From contig QPFY01000017.1 in the NCBI GenBank assembly GCA_003665825.1, positions 62,001 through 126,000 of the forward strand: DNA of 64,000 nucleotides, given 5' to 3'. Of this stretch, positions 44,897 through 56,523 are shown one piece after another. Positions within the stretch are counted from its first letter, which is position 1; each line of letters opens with the position of its first letter. Under the pieces are notes generated by a model. That model made no database searches. It had not been told where the DNA came from and saw only the letters and a program-made list of their open reading frames with translations. The stretch comes from Microbotryum silenes-acaulis. Taxonomy: Eukaryota; Basidiomycota; Microbotryomycetes; Microbotryales; Microbotryaceae. Both the position numbers and the translations under genes were made by a program.

Positions 44897-46119
44897 GGGT
44901 ACGGAATCAGCTGCAGTAGAATGTGTACCTACCATGACATTCTACTCAGACAGTGCTCTTGAGCCAATTTTCGTTCTTTTTCCCTTTGTGTTGCAATCAC
45001 CAGTCGTGCTTTGGCAAGGGAATTATCGCGGCAACGCCAGTGGGCCATGATTAGTCAGCACTCGATCTCGTCGAGAGGTTCACGCCAGCGACGCAAGGAA
45101 GAGACGGAAGTTGGACGCCTGCCAAACGCCGAAATTGGTGCTCAATCAGTACCGATTATACAGGATTGCATCTGGAATGGGATGCCGTGGCAGCCACGGA
45201 GCGCGATTTGAATTTCCCTGACAAAAACCTGAGACCATCCATTGATCGCCGATCAAACACCGGCGCTCGTACACAGCGCCTCCTAACTTTGGCCTGAAGG
45301 CAGATGTCTGAGCAGAGTTGCTGAGAAGCTTCCGGAGTGAGATGTCCAAGTGGGCAGAAGGCTCTGTTTGGCCTGGCGATCCACCTCTGGGTCATTGAAA
45401 TAAACCAGATTCGGCCAAGACGATTGGGCTCACTGGATATCTCACGAACACCTCTCAGGGAAGAAAGGAAGAGAAGATAAGCGATGTCGTACCGTTAGGG
45501 TCGATCCCGCCTGAACAACGCACTACTGCTTCCTTCAAATGCCCTGGGGATATTAGGGATCGTCCAAAACGTGACTTTAAGACCTGCACTGGCCGAGGTC
45601 CGTCAAATCCTGCATTTGAGTAATTTGTGTCTTGTGTAACCCAAACCGGAATGAATACGGCCCCAGTTAGTACAAATTCACTTGGTAGGGTTCGACTCGA
45701 GAATAGGGATGTCATTGGGTACCTGATAGTCCAACAGGCCGAGGAGCTCCGTCTTCTCGACTGAGCTCTTGAACGTCGCAATTGGAAGACGATGCGAAAA
45801 GCGGACAGGGTGGCGCTCGAGGAAGCCATTTGAACCTCGCCGAGAGTACGGAAACGGGAGGGGTAAAAACCGTCGCATGCATCGGTGACAGCTCTTTATT
45901 TATTTGAAATTGAGCGCATAGATAGTGAATATAATTACCGCCCCATTTACTGCGAGAGCACGGATTCGGCATCGACTTCCCCATTTGTGCCGACTGCTAC
46001 CGGACTGATCGGAAATCGAATCGGATCAGCATTGAAAACGTCACTCAAACTCATGATCATTCCGGAGGCAATAGCAGATGCTTACCATGAGTTCTTTGTA
46101 GCTCGGTAAGGTTCAATCC
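44897..46119. other. Intergenic region, no gene seen
   Basis: AT-richer than neighbouring coding DNA. Only short overlapping frames occur on both strands with no conserved pattern or convincing splice partner. Confidence 0.45.
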
Positions 46120-46437
46120 TCATAGATGTTCGTCAGCTCCCTCCTCTTCCGTCCAAAACGCCCCTCGAATAGGGCAATCTCTCACATAGTGGGGGGGAGG
46201 TGAAGGTTTTGAAACGATGTGGCGAGTGAAGCCTGCAGGGTTGAAGATGCCGTAGCGGCCGACCTGAAGCGGAGAGCGGGAGAGGGAAGGACTTAAAAAG
46301 AAAGGCAACTTGCTGGTGACGTCGTCGCAGCGTAATCGTGTGATCTGCTCTGTCCGGCGGGTCATGGAACGCCGGCCAATGTCGGCGAGCTCCGTGGCTC
46401 CTCGTCGCTGCGGAAGCGCTGAAGATGCTGCCGACAT
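46120..46437 (-). CDS. Small hypothetical protein, two exons
   Basis: Minus-strand Met at 46437 (MSAASSALPQRRGATEL). A 60-base intron with donor GTCACC and a very strong pyrimidine tract ending CGCTTCAG (about 46256-46315) would join TRLRCDD to VGRYGIFNPAGFTRH. The protein ends GAFWTEEEGADEHL at 46120, about 85 residues. The unspliced frame is also open, since the intron is a multiple of three. Family unknown. Support is the composition of the second exon (PPPHYVRDCPIRGAFW) and the acceptor quality only. Confidence 0.35.
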   Translation of the reverse strand: MSAASSALPQRRGATELADIGRRSMTRRTEQITRLRCDDVTSKLPFFLSPSLSRSPLQVGRYGIFNPAGFTRHIVSKPSPPPHYVRDCPIRGAFWTEEEGADEHL

Positions 46438-47268
46438 CTGTTACTACAGTTGGTTTGAACAATGGTTCGAATAATGATGATGAAACCTCTCCTGAGCTTC
46501 TGAGCTGAAAGCCTCTCAGAACAGTGACGTTAAGCCACATGGTCCGTCCCTGTATCTGTTGAGATTCTTTGTTAGGAGTTTTTAATGAAGAGCTGTCACC
46601 TGCGCTAGCCCCGCCTCAAAAAACTGTGAGGAGCCTTCACCTGCGCTAATCCCTCCTCGTAAAAGACATCAACGAGTCAGTTCTTCAAAAACACGAGCCT
46701 GCGCAAACTTGCAAACTTTCGCGCTCAAACGACTCAAGCCCAAAATTTCCACGACTACCTCGGCACCCAGGCGGCCATATGCACCAATACAAGGCTTGGA
46801 CTCGATCATGCTGCGTCAATATCTCCCCGCATCCCGTCTTCACTCTTGTGTAGCTATATGAGGCATTGTTTCGAGCCATGAGTGTTGCTCGAGTCAAGGT
46901 GCTTCAGACTTCTCCCCGCGACCGACTCCGACTCGCCGCACGTCGTCGATCGAGCAGCAGCTGCAGTGAGTCACAACCTTACCCCAAATCCAGTATTTCG
47001 CAGTGTTCTCAGGGCGATGAATGGAGGTTTTTTTCTGTTGTTCTTTTGTGTTTATAACCTATACTGAAATTAGGTGTACTGCTCAACTATCCTGCTATCT
47101 GAATTTTATTATCCCGTTGATCTAACGGGTCCACACCGGTGCACAGGTCCCCATTACTACGAAATCGCATTCGGGCCTCCAGCTCGTCCGCCTCCGACGT
47201 CGTTCTAGCCCTGCTCTTACTCTTGGTCCTTCCTTTGCTCGGGAACTCCTTTTGTTGTTCTTTCCTTG
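46438..47268. other. Region upstream of the glutaredoxin gene
   Basis: Contains a short direct repeat (tcacctgcgcta followed by a cc-tcctc block) at about 46599 and 46640. Otherwise it holds only promoter/5' UTR sequence; a CT-rich stretch near 47190-47265 precedes the start codon. Confidence 0.4.
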
Positions 47269-48358
47269 ATGCCCATTGCACTGGCGCGCCGTCGCACCTG
47301 CCTCGCCTTTACACTCGCCCTCGTCGCTGCCTCACTCGTGCTCATGGCGCTGCGACCGACGTTGCTCAACTCGTCGTCGAGGATACTATCCCAGTCAGCT
47401 CGGAACGGAGCAGCCCAACTGAGCAGTGCTCCCCGACCCAAAGTCGTAGGCGCAGCGGCGGACCAATTGCTCAAGCAGCAGCAGCAGCCGCCAGCAGCAG
47501 CAGCTCCTGCTCGGGCTCAGCCTGCTGCCGCTCCCGTCGGAGGCGCCCCTCTTCCTTCGTCCCGACCGTTCTCCAACCAAGCCGCTGCCCAAGCCCAACG
47601 CCCCGCCAATCCCGAACCCGCTACACCACCCCAAGCAGACAACAAGATGTCCGTCAAGCAGACCGTCGACAAGCACATCAAGGACGGCCACGTCGTCGTC
47701 TTTTCAAAGTCGTACGTCTGCTCCATCCGCACTACGCTGACTAATTAAGCCACGGCTCCCGTCCTCCCCTGGCGAGCACTACTCGTCTCGACACCATACA
47801 AGCAATATCCTGACCACGTAGTGCTCTGTATATGACTGGCATCAGGTACTGCCCTTATTGTGAGTGACCACCTCTTTTGTGATCATGTTCTTGCCTCGGC
47901 ATCTGACCCAGAGCGTCTCGATCGTTCGATGTCGTCATCCACCCTTTCGCCCATCCATTTCACAGGCAAGGCTACCAAGCAGCTCTTGAGTCAACTCGAC
48001 GCCAAGGCCACCGTCTTTGAGCTGGATCAGATGGAAGAAGGTGAGCCTGCGGTGTGGATGTATTGCCGATCTGTCCTTTGATGGTACGGCGCTGACCCTA
48101 ATTGCCCTCAATCCGCCCCGCCTGCCAGGCTCGGACTGGCAAGCTTACCTCGGCGAGAAGACCGGCCAGAGGACCGTGCCTTCCGTTTGGATCGATGGCG
48201 ATTTCATCGGTAAGCCCCGCTCCGGAGCATATCCGATTCACGGTGCATTACTGTCTAGCTGACATGGATGCCATACCTCTTGTCAACCTCAAGGCGGCAA
48301 CTCGGACGTGCAATCCGCCCACGGCTCGGGCAAGTTGCAAAAGCTCCTCAAGCAGTAA
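47269..48358 (+). CDS. Membrane-anchored dithiol glutaredoxin
   Basis: Five exons: 47269-47711, 47846-47859, 47966-48040, 48129-48209 and 48294-48358, giving 225 residues with consistent phases. The N-terminus has Arg residues followed by a hydrophobic segment (LAFTLALVAASLVLMAL, residues ~11-28), a type II signal anchor. A low-complexity Gln/Ala/Pro stalk follows. The glutaredoxin domain begins KMSVKQTVDKHIKDGHVVVF and has the CPYC active site, the TVPSVWIDGDFIGG substrate loop with cis-Pro, and GSGKLQKLLKQ at the end. It reduces protein or glutathione mixed disulfides. The anchor suggests secretory-pathway location like yeast Grx6/Grx7, but the dithiol site and internal Met (MSVKQT) resemble cytosolic Grx1/2, so two products are possible. 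Exon 2 is only 14 bases and carries most of the active site. Confidence 0.85.
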
Positions 48359-49141
48359 GGCCTTTTTTGCCCCTCTGCGACCCTTTTACAGACCTGTCCA
48401 GCGCAAGCCACTGTCATATTGCAATGTCAACATCGTCACACACTTGTGCGAGCTTGTGATTGAGTGTGTGCCAAGCGAGCGGACAAGGGTTGCATACTGA
48501 CAAATTCTTATCCTGGGCTCTCTTTGGGCCGTCTTGCTCTTGAATCCGACAGAGGCGGCAAGCTGTAATTTTGAAGGAATGAGAGGCGGAAGTATTCTGG
48601 TGTGATGGATCGAGACCGTTCGTCCTGGAACATTACGGCATTACGGATCGATGAACTGTGGACCGAAGGCCTCGAGGCTCGGGAGCAGGGTTGTGCGAGA
48701 AGGGCTGTGACTGTGATTCGAGCAAGCACGCTGTAGAAAGCCCTAGGGCTGTGAGTGATGGCTAGAAAAGCCTAGCAGGGGGAAAATGAATTTGAAAGCC
48801 CTCGGCGAGAATCAGTGTCTGGGCATCTACCATTCAGTCCTCCTAAGGTCCGTGCGCGATGACGACGCGCTGGGATATCGTCGCGCGGGGCTGCCCCGGG
48901 GCGGTTTTGACTTTTGGCCACGACCTCGTACGCTCGGCTCGCGAAGGCTTTCCATCAAGGCGTGGTTGGTGTGCACGTCCACTTGACAGGGCTTCAATCT
49001 GGGTGGTGATAGTGTGAGAAATGTGAGTCCTAGTCATGGACGCTGGTTCAGCGCACAGGGCCGAACCTCCAGGATCGCTCAACTGACGTCGCGTGCGATC
49101 GCCTCCGTGCTCCATGACTTGCTCCCCTCTAACTCGCACAG
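48359..49141. other. Intergenic region before the Josephin gene
   Basis: No supported gene. The phrase gcgcacagggccgaac near 49050 is repeated almost exactly at the acceptor of the first visible Josephin exon near 49135-49152, a small duplication that may have disturbed the start of that gene. Confidence 0.4.
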
Positions 49142-50848
49142 GGCCGAACTCCTCCCTTACATCTACCACGAGCGTTCCTCGTCCCCAATCTCTGACGATT
49201 GGGGCCATCACGCGATTAACAACCTCTTGCAACGAGCTGCATTTCAACCGCAAGATCTGGCTTTAATCGCCTGTGACTCCCACCCCGAGCCAGACGAAGA
49301 CGACGCTGATGACGACGATGACGACGACAACGAGGCCGTCGACGAAGAAAAGTGGCTCACACAAGATCGTCGGAATGAGGCATGGAAATGTCATGCGCCA
49401 AGCAGGTATACGACCCCAACAGGTACATGACGGTTCTTCTACGCGGTTGTAGATCCCTGTTCCTGAGAACGGCGCAATCCTGGGGGTCCCGTCTCGGCGT
49501 TCGAAAGACAATGCTGACCGACTGGTAGCTGCCTCGCCTCCCGGACTTTGACCAGTGATGAAAAAGACTGCGGGAAAGTACCACATATTTCTCAACTCTT
49601 CTTCTGAATTTGAAGTGTACAAGCGTCATCCAGAGTAAGTGATCTGGCTTCCTTGACCGGAGGAGAGGGCGGATGATCAAATCGACTTGTGGTGATCATG
49701 ATTCCCGCCGACTCGAGCTGACCCGCGCGTTCTCCTTCGGTGCCCGACTTGCAGGGTGCTGGATGCCTTCATGTTGACGAACGAGTCTCATTGGATCACG
49801 ATACGGTAAGAGCTCTGCATCATATTCCACTCTTTTCCACCTCTAGCTGTACGCTGAGTCGATGGATATTCCCTTGGCTCAGGCGTTTTGGATCGTCAGA
49901 ATGGTTCTACAACCTCGACTCTCGCCTCCCCCAACCTGGGTTGATCCCCCGTACCGAGCTAAGACAGACCCTTAGGATGGCGAAAGCAATTGGTGAGTTT
50001 CATTATCTCTCACCATGGGTCCACCCCAGTCGTTGACCACAGACTATCTCCCAATAGGCTATACCGTTTTTGTTTGCGAGCCGACGCTCGTCTCTGGTTT
50101 TCCACCATGTGGCGGCGGCCAGGCAAGCACGTCAAACCTAAACTGGATGGGCAGACTGCCGGGATCAACCTCGACTTCCCACAACACCCTTGCGATGAAC
50201 GGCCACCTTGACCCCAATCTCGACCCCCAACCCAACGACCCGCGCCGATCGACAATCTCGAGCAATGGCAAAGGGAAACGGCGCATGATCGACGAGGAGG
50301 ACTTGACAGATGAGGATGGCGATGACGACGTGATCATTGATGATGGAGACGCTGACGAAGAGGACGACATCATCATCGTCGAGGACTCTGATGGACAGAA
50401 CGGAGGAGGAAGAATGAACCCGTCGACGAAACGAACTCGAGGGGGAGAAGCCAAACGCAAGAAACGACGTTCCAATTATGGTGAAGGTGTTGGTGGTGGA
50501 GTAGGAGACGATGGATCATCGTCGACACCACCCACGAACATGGCATCGACCTCGAACAGCACCATTTCGGCGGAGCCTACGCGAAAAGAAATGTCCGAAG
50601 AGGCTCAGATGAGTCGAGCGATCGCCGAGTCGATGAAAGCGGCAAGGGCGAACTCGACTTCGACGTCGACGTCGAATCAACTCCCTGGCCCAAATTCCGA
50701 GACGACCGAGGATCTGGAATTGCAACGGGCGCTCAAGGCAAGCTTGTTGGATGATGTCGAAGTCGACGAGGGTGACCATGCACTTGATGATACCCCTTCG
50801 ATGGAGGAGCTGAGGAGGAGGAGGATGAATCGGTTCGCGCTCCGATGA
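49142..50848 (+). CDS. Josephin-domain protein with UIMs (ataxin-3-like), apparently lacking the catalytic Cys
   Basis: The first visible exon (49142 on) reads RAELLPYIYHERSSS, then DDWGHHAINNLLQRAAFQ: the Josephin start, normally YHEKQEGSLCAQHALNNLLQ. The nucleophile position reads Trp (tgg). An acidic run (DEDDADDDDDDDNE) follows. The segment that should hold GFFS-QV (49390-49550) is broken by stops in every frame I tried. It resumes as YHIFLNSSSEFEVYKRHPE, and small introns join LDAFMLTNESHWITI to RRFGSSEWFYNLDSRLP and MAKAIG to YTVFVCEPTL, which keep the catalytic His (SHW) and Asn (FYNLDS). The long last exon is acidic and carries two ubiquitin-interacting motifs (EEAQMSRAIAESMKAA near 50600; DLELQRALKASLLDD near 50715). 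Ataxin-3 trims ubiquitin chains. This copy is either a ubiquitin-binding pseudoenzyme or a decaying gene. No clean start codon was found. Confidence 0.6.
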
Positions 50849-51080
50849 GGTCTCGAGGGCGGGCTTGATCGGGTCGGCATATGAAGCCGAGATTCTGTTT
50901 TAGCAGATGCATTTCGTTCTTTTCTGACGCGCTTTCTACTTGCAATTGTTATATCTCGCTTTGTCAGTCTCTGTACCGATCTCCCTTTTCAATCCCTAGT
51001 GCGCGATAACCCGGGTCTCGGACGACTTCGGCCCGGGCTCAGCCGGTCTCACGCGATAGCGGGAGCGGCCGAACGAGTCT

Positions 51081-52084
51081 ATGGTTGACACCGTTCCTAT
51101 ACTAGCTACCGTCTCGAGATCGACTCGCACCTCGACGAACATGCTGCTCGAACCACCATACCTTCCCCTAAATTTCGGACCCTCTTTGACGACCCACCCA
51201 TCCACGTGCTACTACGCACTAGACTCGTTCCCGTCGCCGTCGTCGCCGGATCCGCCGTCGTCGAGTTGCTCGATCGAAGCGCTAGTCAGGACGGGGCTCC
51301 GCCCGTTCCCCGTGCGTCGCGTCACCTCAACGACGACATGGCGTCTTCAAGTCGTCGATAAAGTACCTGTAAAGTCGATTGAGCTGGAGAGCATGAGGAC
51401 GAGCGATTTGGAAGGCGTCAAGATGTTGCATGTGAGTCGGTCTGCTCGAAGGCAAGCTGGGGGCAATCCGGGGCCGGGCTCCGGTCATCTGGTCTCGGAG
51501 ATTGAAGCGATCGCGAGGAGATGGGTTACGGCTATCCCCGGAGGGCACAGAGCTCACCTGGCTCCCTCCCGCACCTGCCTCAGGATTCGAATCTACCACT
51601 AGTGTACCCAACATCTTTCTATACACATCTATTGATCTCGCCGTTGTTGATGTGCCTCGTTGCTCGGCCGTCCTCTCCAGCAAGCTCCGTGCCACGGACA
51701 CTGGCAAATCATTTCCCTTTATCAACCGCGGCATGCTCCCCAGTAGGATGCATCTCAGCGCAGGTCTTCGAACCTTTCAAAACCACCTCCATGCTACCCA
51801 TCCCGATCCTTCACGTCCTCTCGCTTGTCGTCGATAGTTCATCACGGAGATCTGGCCTGGCGCGAAGGTTGTTCAAAGCTTTGCTCGACCAAGCCTTCCG
51901 AGAACTGCCGACGGGTTCGACGTCTAGCGATCAAATCTATGTCAAGTTGCACGTGCTGGAACGCAACGAAGCGGCGATCGCGTTGTATCGTGATCTGGGT
52001 CTGGTCGAGACTGCGAGGTGTAAGAGGTATTATCAACGGTTGGGAGAGGACGCGATCGAGATGAGCGGGGTTGTACGGCTCTGA
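51081..52084 (+). CDS. GNAT N-acetyltransferase, Naa50/Naa60-like
   Basis: Two exons. Exon 1 starts MVDTVPILATVSRSTRTSTN and ends DLEGVKMLH at the GTGAGT donor near 51431. After an intron ending CTGCCTCAG (near 51573), DSNLPLVYPTSFYTHLLISP continues the classic N-terminal acetyltransferase pattern (LxxLH...PVxYxxxFY). The next segment GCISAQVFEPF precedes HVLSLVVDSSSRRSGLARRL with the acetyl-CoA-binding R/QxxGxA loop (RRSGLA). IYVKLHVLERNEAAIALYRD, the usual beta5-alpha4 NxxAixlYxxlGF motif, then ends GLVETARCKRYYQRLGED. This family acetylates protein N-termini co- or post-translationally. Exon 1 upstream of PVKSIELES is an unusual ~85-residue extension. Substrate class cannot be told. Confidence 0.8.
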
Positions 52085-52812
52085 TTCATGAGCCGAGGGC
52101 TGTTCAGGGTATGGCCTGGCGTGGCGAAGGTGTCCGGGAGACTTTTATCTGTTGTCAAATTATGTGTTGTGTAATCTTGGATGAATGTTGTTGTTGCACT
52201 CATCAGACGCTTCTGGAAGACAGAAACCCAGCTCCCTAAGCTGCCCACGATTTGTCCTCCGTAATGCGCGCGGCCGAGCTCGGGGTCGGAGTTGATAGGT
52301 CCAAGCTCAAAACGGCGTAGCGTGCAAGTCACGAGATGTACAGGCGGCTCGTATCTCTGCTTTCTTTGGCCTTCGACACGTTTGCAACCTTCTGCGCCAC
52401 GCCCGCCTCTCGAGTCTCGACGCGACACTCAGCAACTACACCGTTCTTCTTCTAATCAGACTGAGGAAGTACGGCCTCTTATCTCGCTCAGAGTAGCAGA
52501 ACTTTGGTCGGATCGCCGGTGACGCGGTGACGAGCGACGAGCGTGCGGAACGGCAGGGTGTCACGTGAAAAGAGGCGCACGCCCGTTGGCGCGCCCACTC
52601 CGCCTCGACCCTTCCCCCACACCCGCCGTCGGTTTTGAATCCCTGAGCGGTGCTGGCCACCAACCCAGGTCCATTCGTTTCCTCACTTGCGGTTGTGGTG
52701 CCCTTGTTGGGGCCCCACATCACCCGCAACACCTTTCCAAACAAACGAAATTCTGGTGGGCTGGCGCAAGGTAGTGGACCTGTGAACGCGTGATTGGCCA
52801 CGAGGTCACGAG

Positions 52813-55800
52813 ATGTTGGATCAGATATACGGTCGACCGAGTTCGAACTGGAAACGATCCCAGGTACGCCGAGGCTACATCACGGCCGCGGCTCGATCGG
52901 CGACCCCACAGCACTCGCGCCCGAGCCTGCCAGGACGAGTTTGGCGGGAGGAGTTGTGAAACATGCTTGCTGACCATCTCCGGTTGACCACACTGCTCTC
53001 CACAGGTCTTCCTCGTCCTACTCTTCTGGATCTCTCGGATCCGTTCGGGCAATCGTCATGGACCTCGCTCGATCCCAATCTTACGCAGTCTCAACCTGTA
53101 CCTCACGCGCTTCACGCCATGGCAACTCGTCGTTTCGACCCTGACGCTCGTGTACGCGATCAAGAACTCGGATGCGATTTTGGGGCTTCAGGCGCCTGAG
53201 CCTTTGGCGAGGTTGTACTCGCGGGAATACTACAGGTCAGTCGGAGGGCACGGCGCGCCGCCGTGGTTTGGGAAGGTGGTGGGTACGAAGCTGACGCTCG
53301 GTCGCATACCTCCTCTGGCTCGAGCTCAACAGGGCAACTTGGATCGTCACCGCTTTGGATGCAGGTTTTGCGACGGCCATGACGATAAGGTGGAGAAAGT
53401 TACGCGACATCGCATCACTCGCCTTCTCGTTGTACTACCTCATCTTCCCCAATGAAGCCGACGAAAAGGTGAATAATCTTTTCCGGCCTGCCTTTCAAAT
53501 CTTTTACAGACTGTTGACCGCTCTTATCCTCTATACAGCTGCGACGATATCGAGCCGTATGCACAGTCGAGATGCTACGCGCGACATGGGAGAAGACGAG
53601 CAACCCCTACATCCGCTTCGCGACACAAAGGGATCGGCCCCAAGTCGGCGTTCATCGAAAAATCTTGTTGCCAAGACCGGCTGGGTCGTCGTACGAGTCA
53701 GTTGTGACCCGTTCTCCTGCGGAGGACTCTGTCCCTACTGACGCGCGTAATTTGTGTGACCGGGACCTGCAGCAAACCGATAGTGGCTTGGATCTTGTTC
53801 AATGGCACGGATGAGGAGTTGGCCGAGCAGACCGAGCTGATCTTTGACGTGCCGGGCGGGGGTTTCATTTGCATGGATCCGACGCATCACGAAGAGCGAA
53901 CGCTGCGGTGGACGATTAGGACGGGAAAACCCGTGTTGGGCTTGGATTACGGCAAGGTGAGTCAGGGCGCGATCGCACCAACCGCTGTGAAGCCGCTGAT
54001 CGTGGTAGACATCTTTCTCGCAGGCCCCCGAATACCCGTTCCCTTACGCCATTGATGAATCTTATGACGTCTACAAGGTTTTGCACGAGAGTAAAGGGAA
54101 ATGTATTGGGATGAAGGGAACCAAATTGGGCATTGTCATGACCGGCGACTCGGCGTGAGTAGCCTGTCAAGTCGGGTAGAGCACCTCCTCCGAGCTGATG
54201 TCGGTGATATCCCTTTGGACTCCAGCGGCGCCAACATCGCTACGGCCATGGTCATTAAGATCCTCGAGACTCGACCCCGCCTTCCCCTCCCAGTCTCACT
54301 CGTCTTTGCCTACGCCGCTCTCTCCTTCCACTTCACCTCGTGGATGCCATCCTCCGACGTCAAGGTCCTGCGCCAGCAGTCGTCGGGCAACATCGCCGAC
54401 TTGCTTCGCGGCAAGGACCACCTCGATCGAAAATCTCCGTTGAGTGTGGTCGAAGATGTCGAGCGACCGAGGCCGCGTAGGAGACGCTCGGCCGCTAGTC
54501 TCTGGGCTCGTCGACTGTCGGGAACGAGTCCTGCTAGGCTTTTGGGGGCGGGTAGGGGGATGTCGAAAGGAGATGAAGGGGACGATGAGGACGACGATGG
54601 CGACAAAGCCGAGGTCGAAGCGAAGGACAAGTCGCTCTCCGACCGGGTCGTTTTCTGGAACGATGAGGCGAAGCAAGCCGAGTTGCAGGCCAAGGCGGAC
54701 TCTCTGGGGAAGGAGGTGATTGAGAATGCCTATAAGGCTCCGATACAGACGAGATTGGCCATGACGAGTCGAACGGCGTTCTTCAACGGTGAGCTCAAGA
54801 TGTTATCTTCCACCTGAACGGGCTTCATCTAATGCCTCTCTTCCGTGGTCAAAGATCGCATCATCTCGCCGTCAATGGTTAGTGCTCGCTGGCGACTCCC
54901 TGGTTGTGTTCCAGATCAATTCTAATCTCATGGTGGCTTATCGAGTAGTGTCGAGCAATGGCACTATTGTACATTGGGCCCAACAATACTCCTGACATGC
55001 ACTCGGACTACCACATCTCCCCCATCTTCACCCCCGCCAACCTGCTTGCGCAATTCCCACCCGTCTACCTCTCGTGCGGCGAGCGCGATCCGTTCGTAGA
55101 CGATGTGAGTCGTCACGTCGTCACGTCGCCACCACCTCAAATGAATTTTATTTGCGCGCTCGATCTGACCACTTTCCCCTTCGAATGCCATAGACGGTCA
55201 TCTTTGCTGGCAAGGTTCGAGAAGCAAAGGAGGCTCGGAAGCTGGAGCTGCTTGCTCGCGAGAATCGACACGGCGAATCCCTGCGCATGTCGGGCTCCTC
55301 TGCCCCTCGAGACCCATTGCTCGATCAAGATGAGGACGACTGGGCCAAAATGCAGATTCTAGGTGGATGGAGTCATGGTTATCTGCAGGTATGGGCGCGA
55401 TTACCTCTCGGTCGCACGCCGAACAGACACTCATCAGATGATCAATTTGCACAGATGATCGCTCTACTCCCCGGAGCCGAGGAGGCCGTTAACATGCTCG
55501 CCGACTCGATCACCGAATCGTTCGAGAAGCAACGCGCCAGGGAAGCGGGTCATCCGATCCCTTCACCCGCCCTCGCCGCTACAGCTGCTCCACTCACCCG
55601 CCGACAGACTCCGCCTGTGCTTGCATCGACTCCGGCGCCGACGCACTACTCGCCGCCGCCCATTCCTCAGCTCGAGGGCATGACGTCTGAATCCGATCGC
55701 GACGACCAAGACAACGTGTTGTCCTTCACTCCGCGCAAAACTCGTTCTGCCTCGAGCTCGAACCCGCGATCACGATCGGATTCACCCGCGTTTGGTTCAC

Positions 55801-56171
55801 CGTCGAGGAACCCCGACGGATGCGCCCCTCGCGTCCCTACTCCGAGGAGCGGGCTGGCTTCCAATTCGGACGAGACCGTCTCTTCCTTGCCACGAACACC
55901 TGGATATCATCCCGTAAGTGGCCTATCACCCCCCGTGATCATCGAATCGACCGGTGACGATGAACAAGGTCGGGCGACGGGCGTCAAAGGGGCTTCTTTG
56001 CCGATGCCGGTCAAGATGACGGCAGGCAAGACGAACCCATCGTTGTTGATTGACGCCAAGGACTTGCTGAGAAGGAGACGCGAAGAAGCCGTGTATGGGA
56101 TTTCGTCGACGACCAACTCGAACGTACCTTCAGATGACGAGAGCTCGCCGAGGGCCGCATTGAGACAGTGA
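52813..56171 (+). CDS. Hormone-sensitive-lipase-type alpha/beta hydrolase with N-terminal membrane segments
   Basis: Exon 1 (52813-52863, MLDQIYGRPSSNWKRSQ) joins across a 142-base intron to VFLVLLFWISRIRSG. Further N-terminal hydrophobic segments (LVVSTLTLVYAIK, ALDAGFATAMTIRW, IASLAFSLYYLIF) suggest ER or lipid-droplet membrane attachment. The hydrolase core has PIVAWILFNGTDEEL, an oxyanion-hole loop FDVPGGGFICMDP, and LGLDYGK joined to APEYPFPYAIDE. The nucleophile elbow GDSAGAN (53-base-scale intron inside the Ala codon near 54155-54227) is followed later by MALLYIGPNN and PPVYLSCGERDPFVDD with the catalytic Asp. GGWSHGYLQ supplies the His. A long basic and acidic insertion (SKGDEGDDEDDDGDK) lies between elbow and Asp. 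The C-terminal tail after 55500 is disordered and Ser/Pro-rich. The triad is complete; HSL-family enzymes cleave acylglycerols or sterol esters. Stop at 56171. Confidence 0.82.
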
Positions 56172-56523
56172 GGCACGGCTCTCCGAGCACAAGAGCAGGC
56201 CGAGAAAGCGCTTCTCTTCAAGGCGCTGCGCTGTATTAGGTCCTGTTGCTTTCCGGTGTAGGCCTTTTATGTATGTGTAGCGTATACAGCATTTTCTTCT
56301 GTTTGAAATCAGCATCTCTTCGGAAACGATCACGTGCCGTCGAGGTATCGCGGCCTCGGTCGCCAAGTAAATCAAAGTAGTCATGATCAGGTAAGATCAG
56401 CACCGGCCCAAGTTGATACCCGGCGCGAGCCGACTCGGACTTTTGTGCCCAGCATTTCGGCGAGCTCTCTTGGCATCGACATCCTTTGCTTCAACCTTGT
56501 CGCAGGAAGCTGAAGCACTTGGC

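Noticed and set aside
53000..53200. Start of the HSL-type gene at the ATG at 52963
   Set aside because: Its frame does not continue into the hydrophobic second exon. The ATG at 52813 with a GTACGC donor gives a continuous protein.
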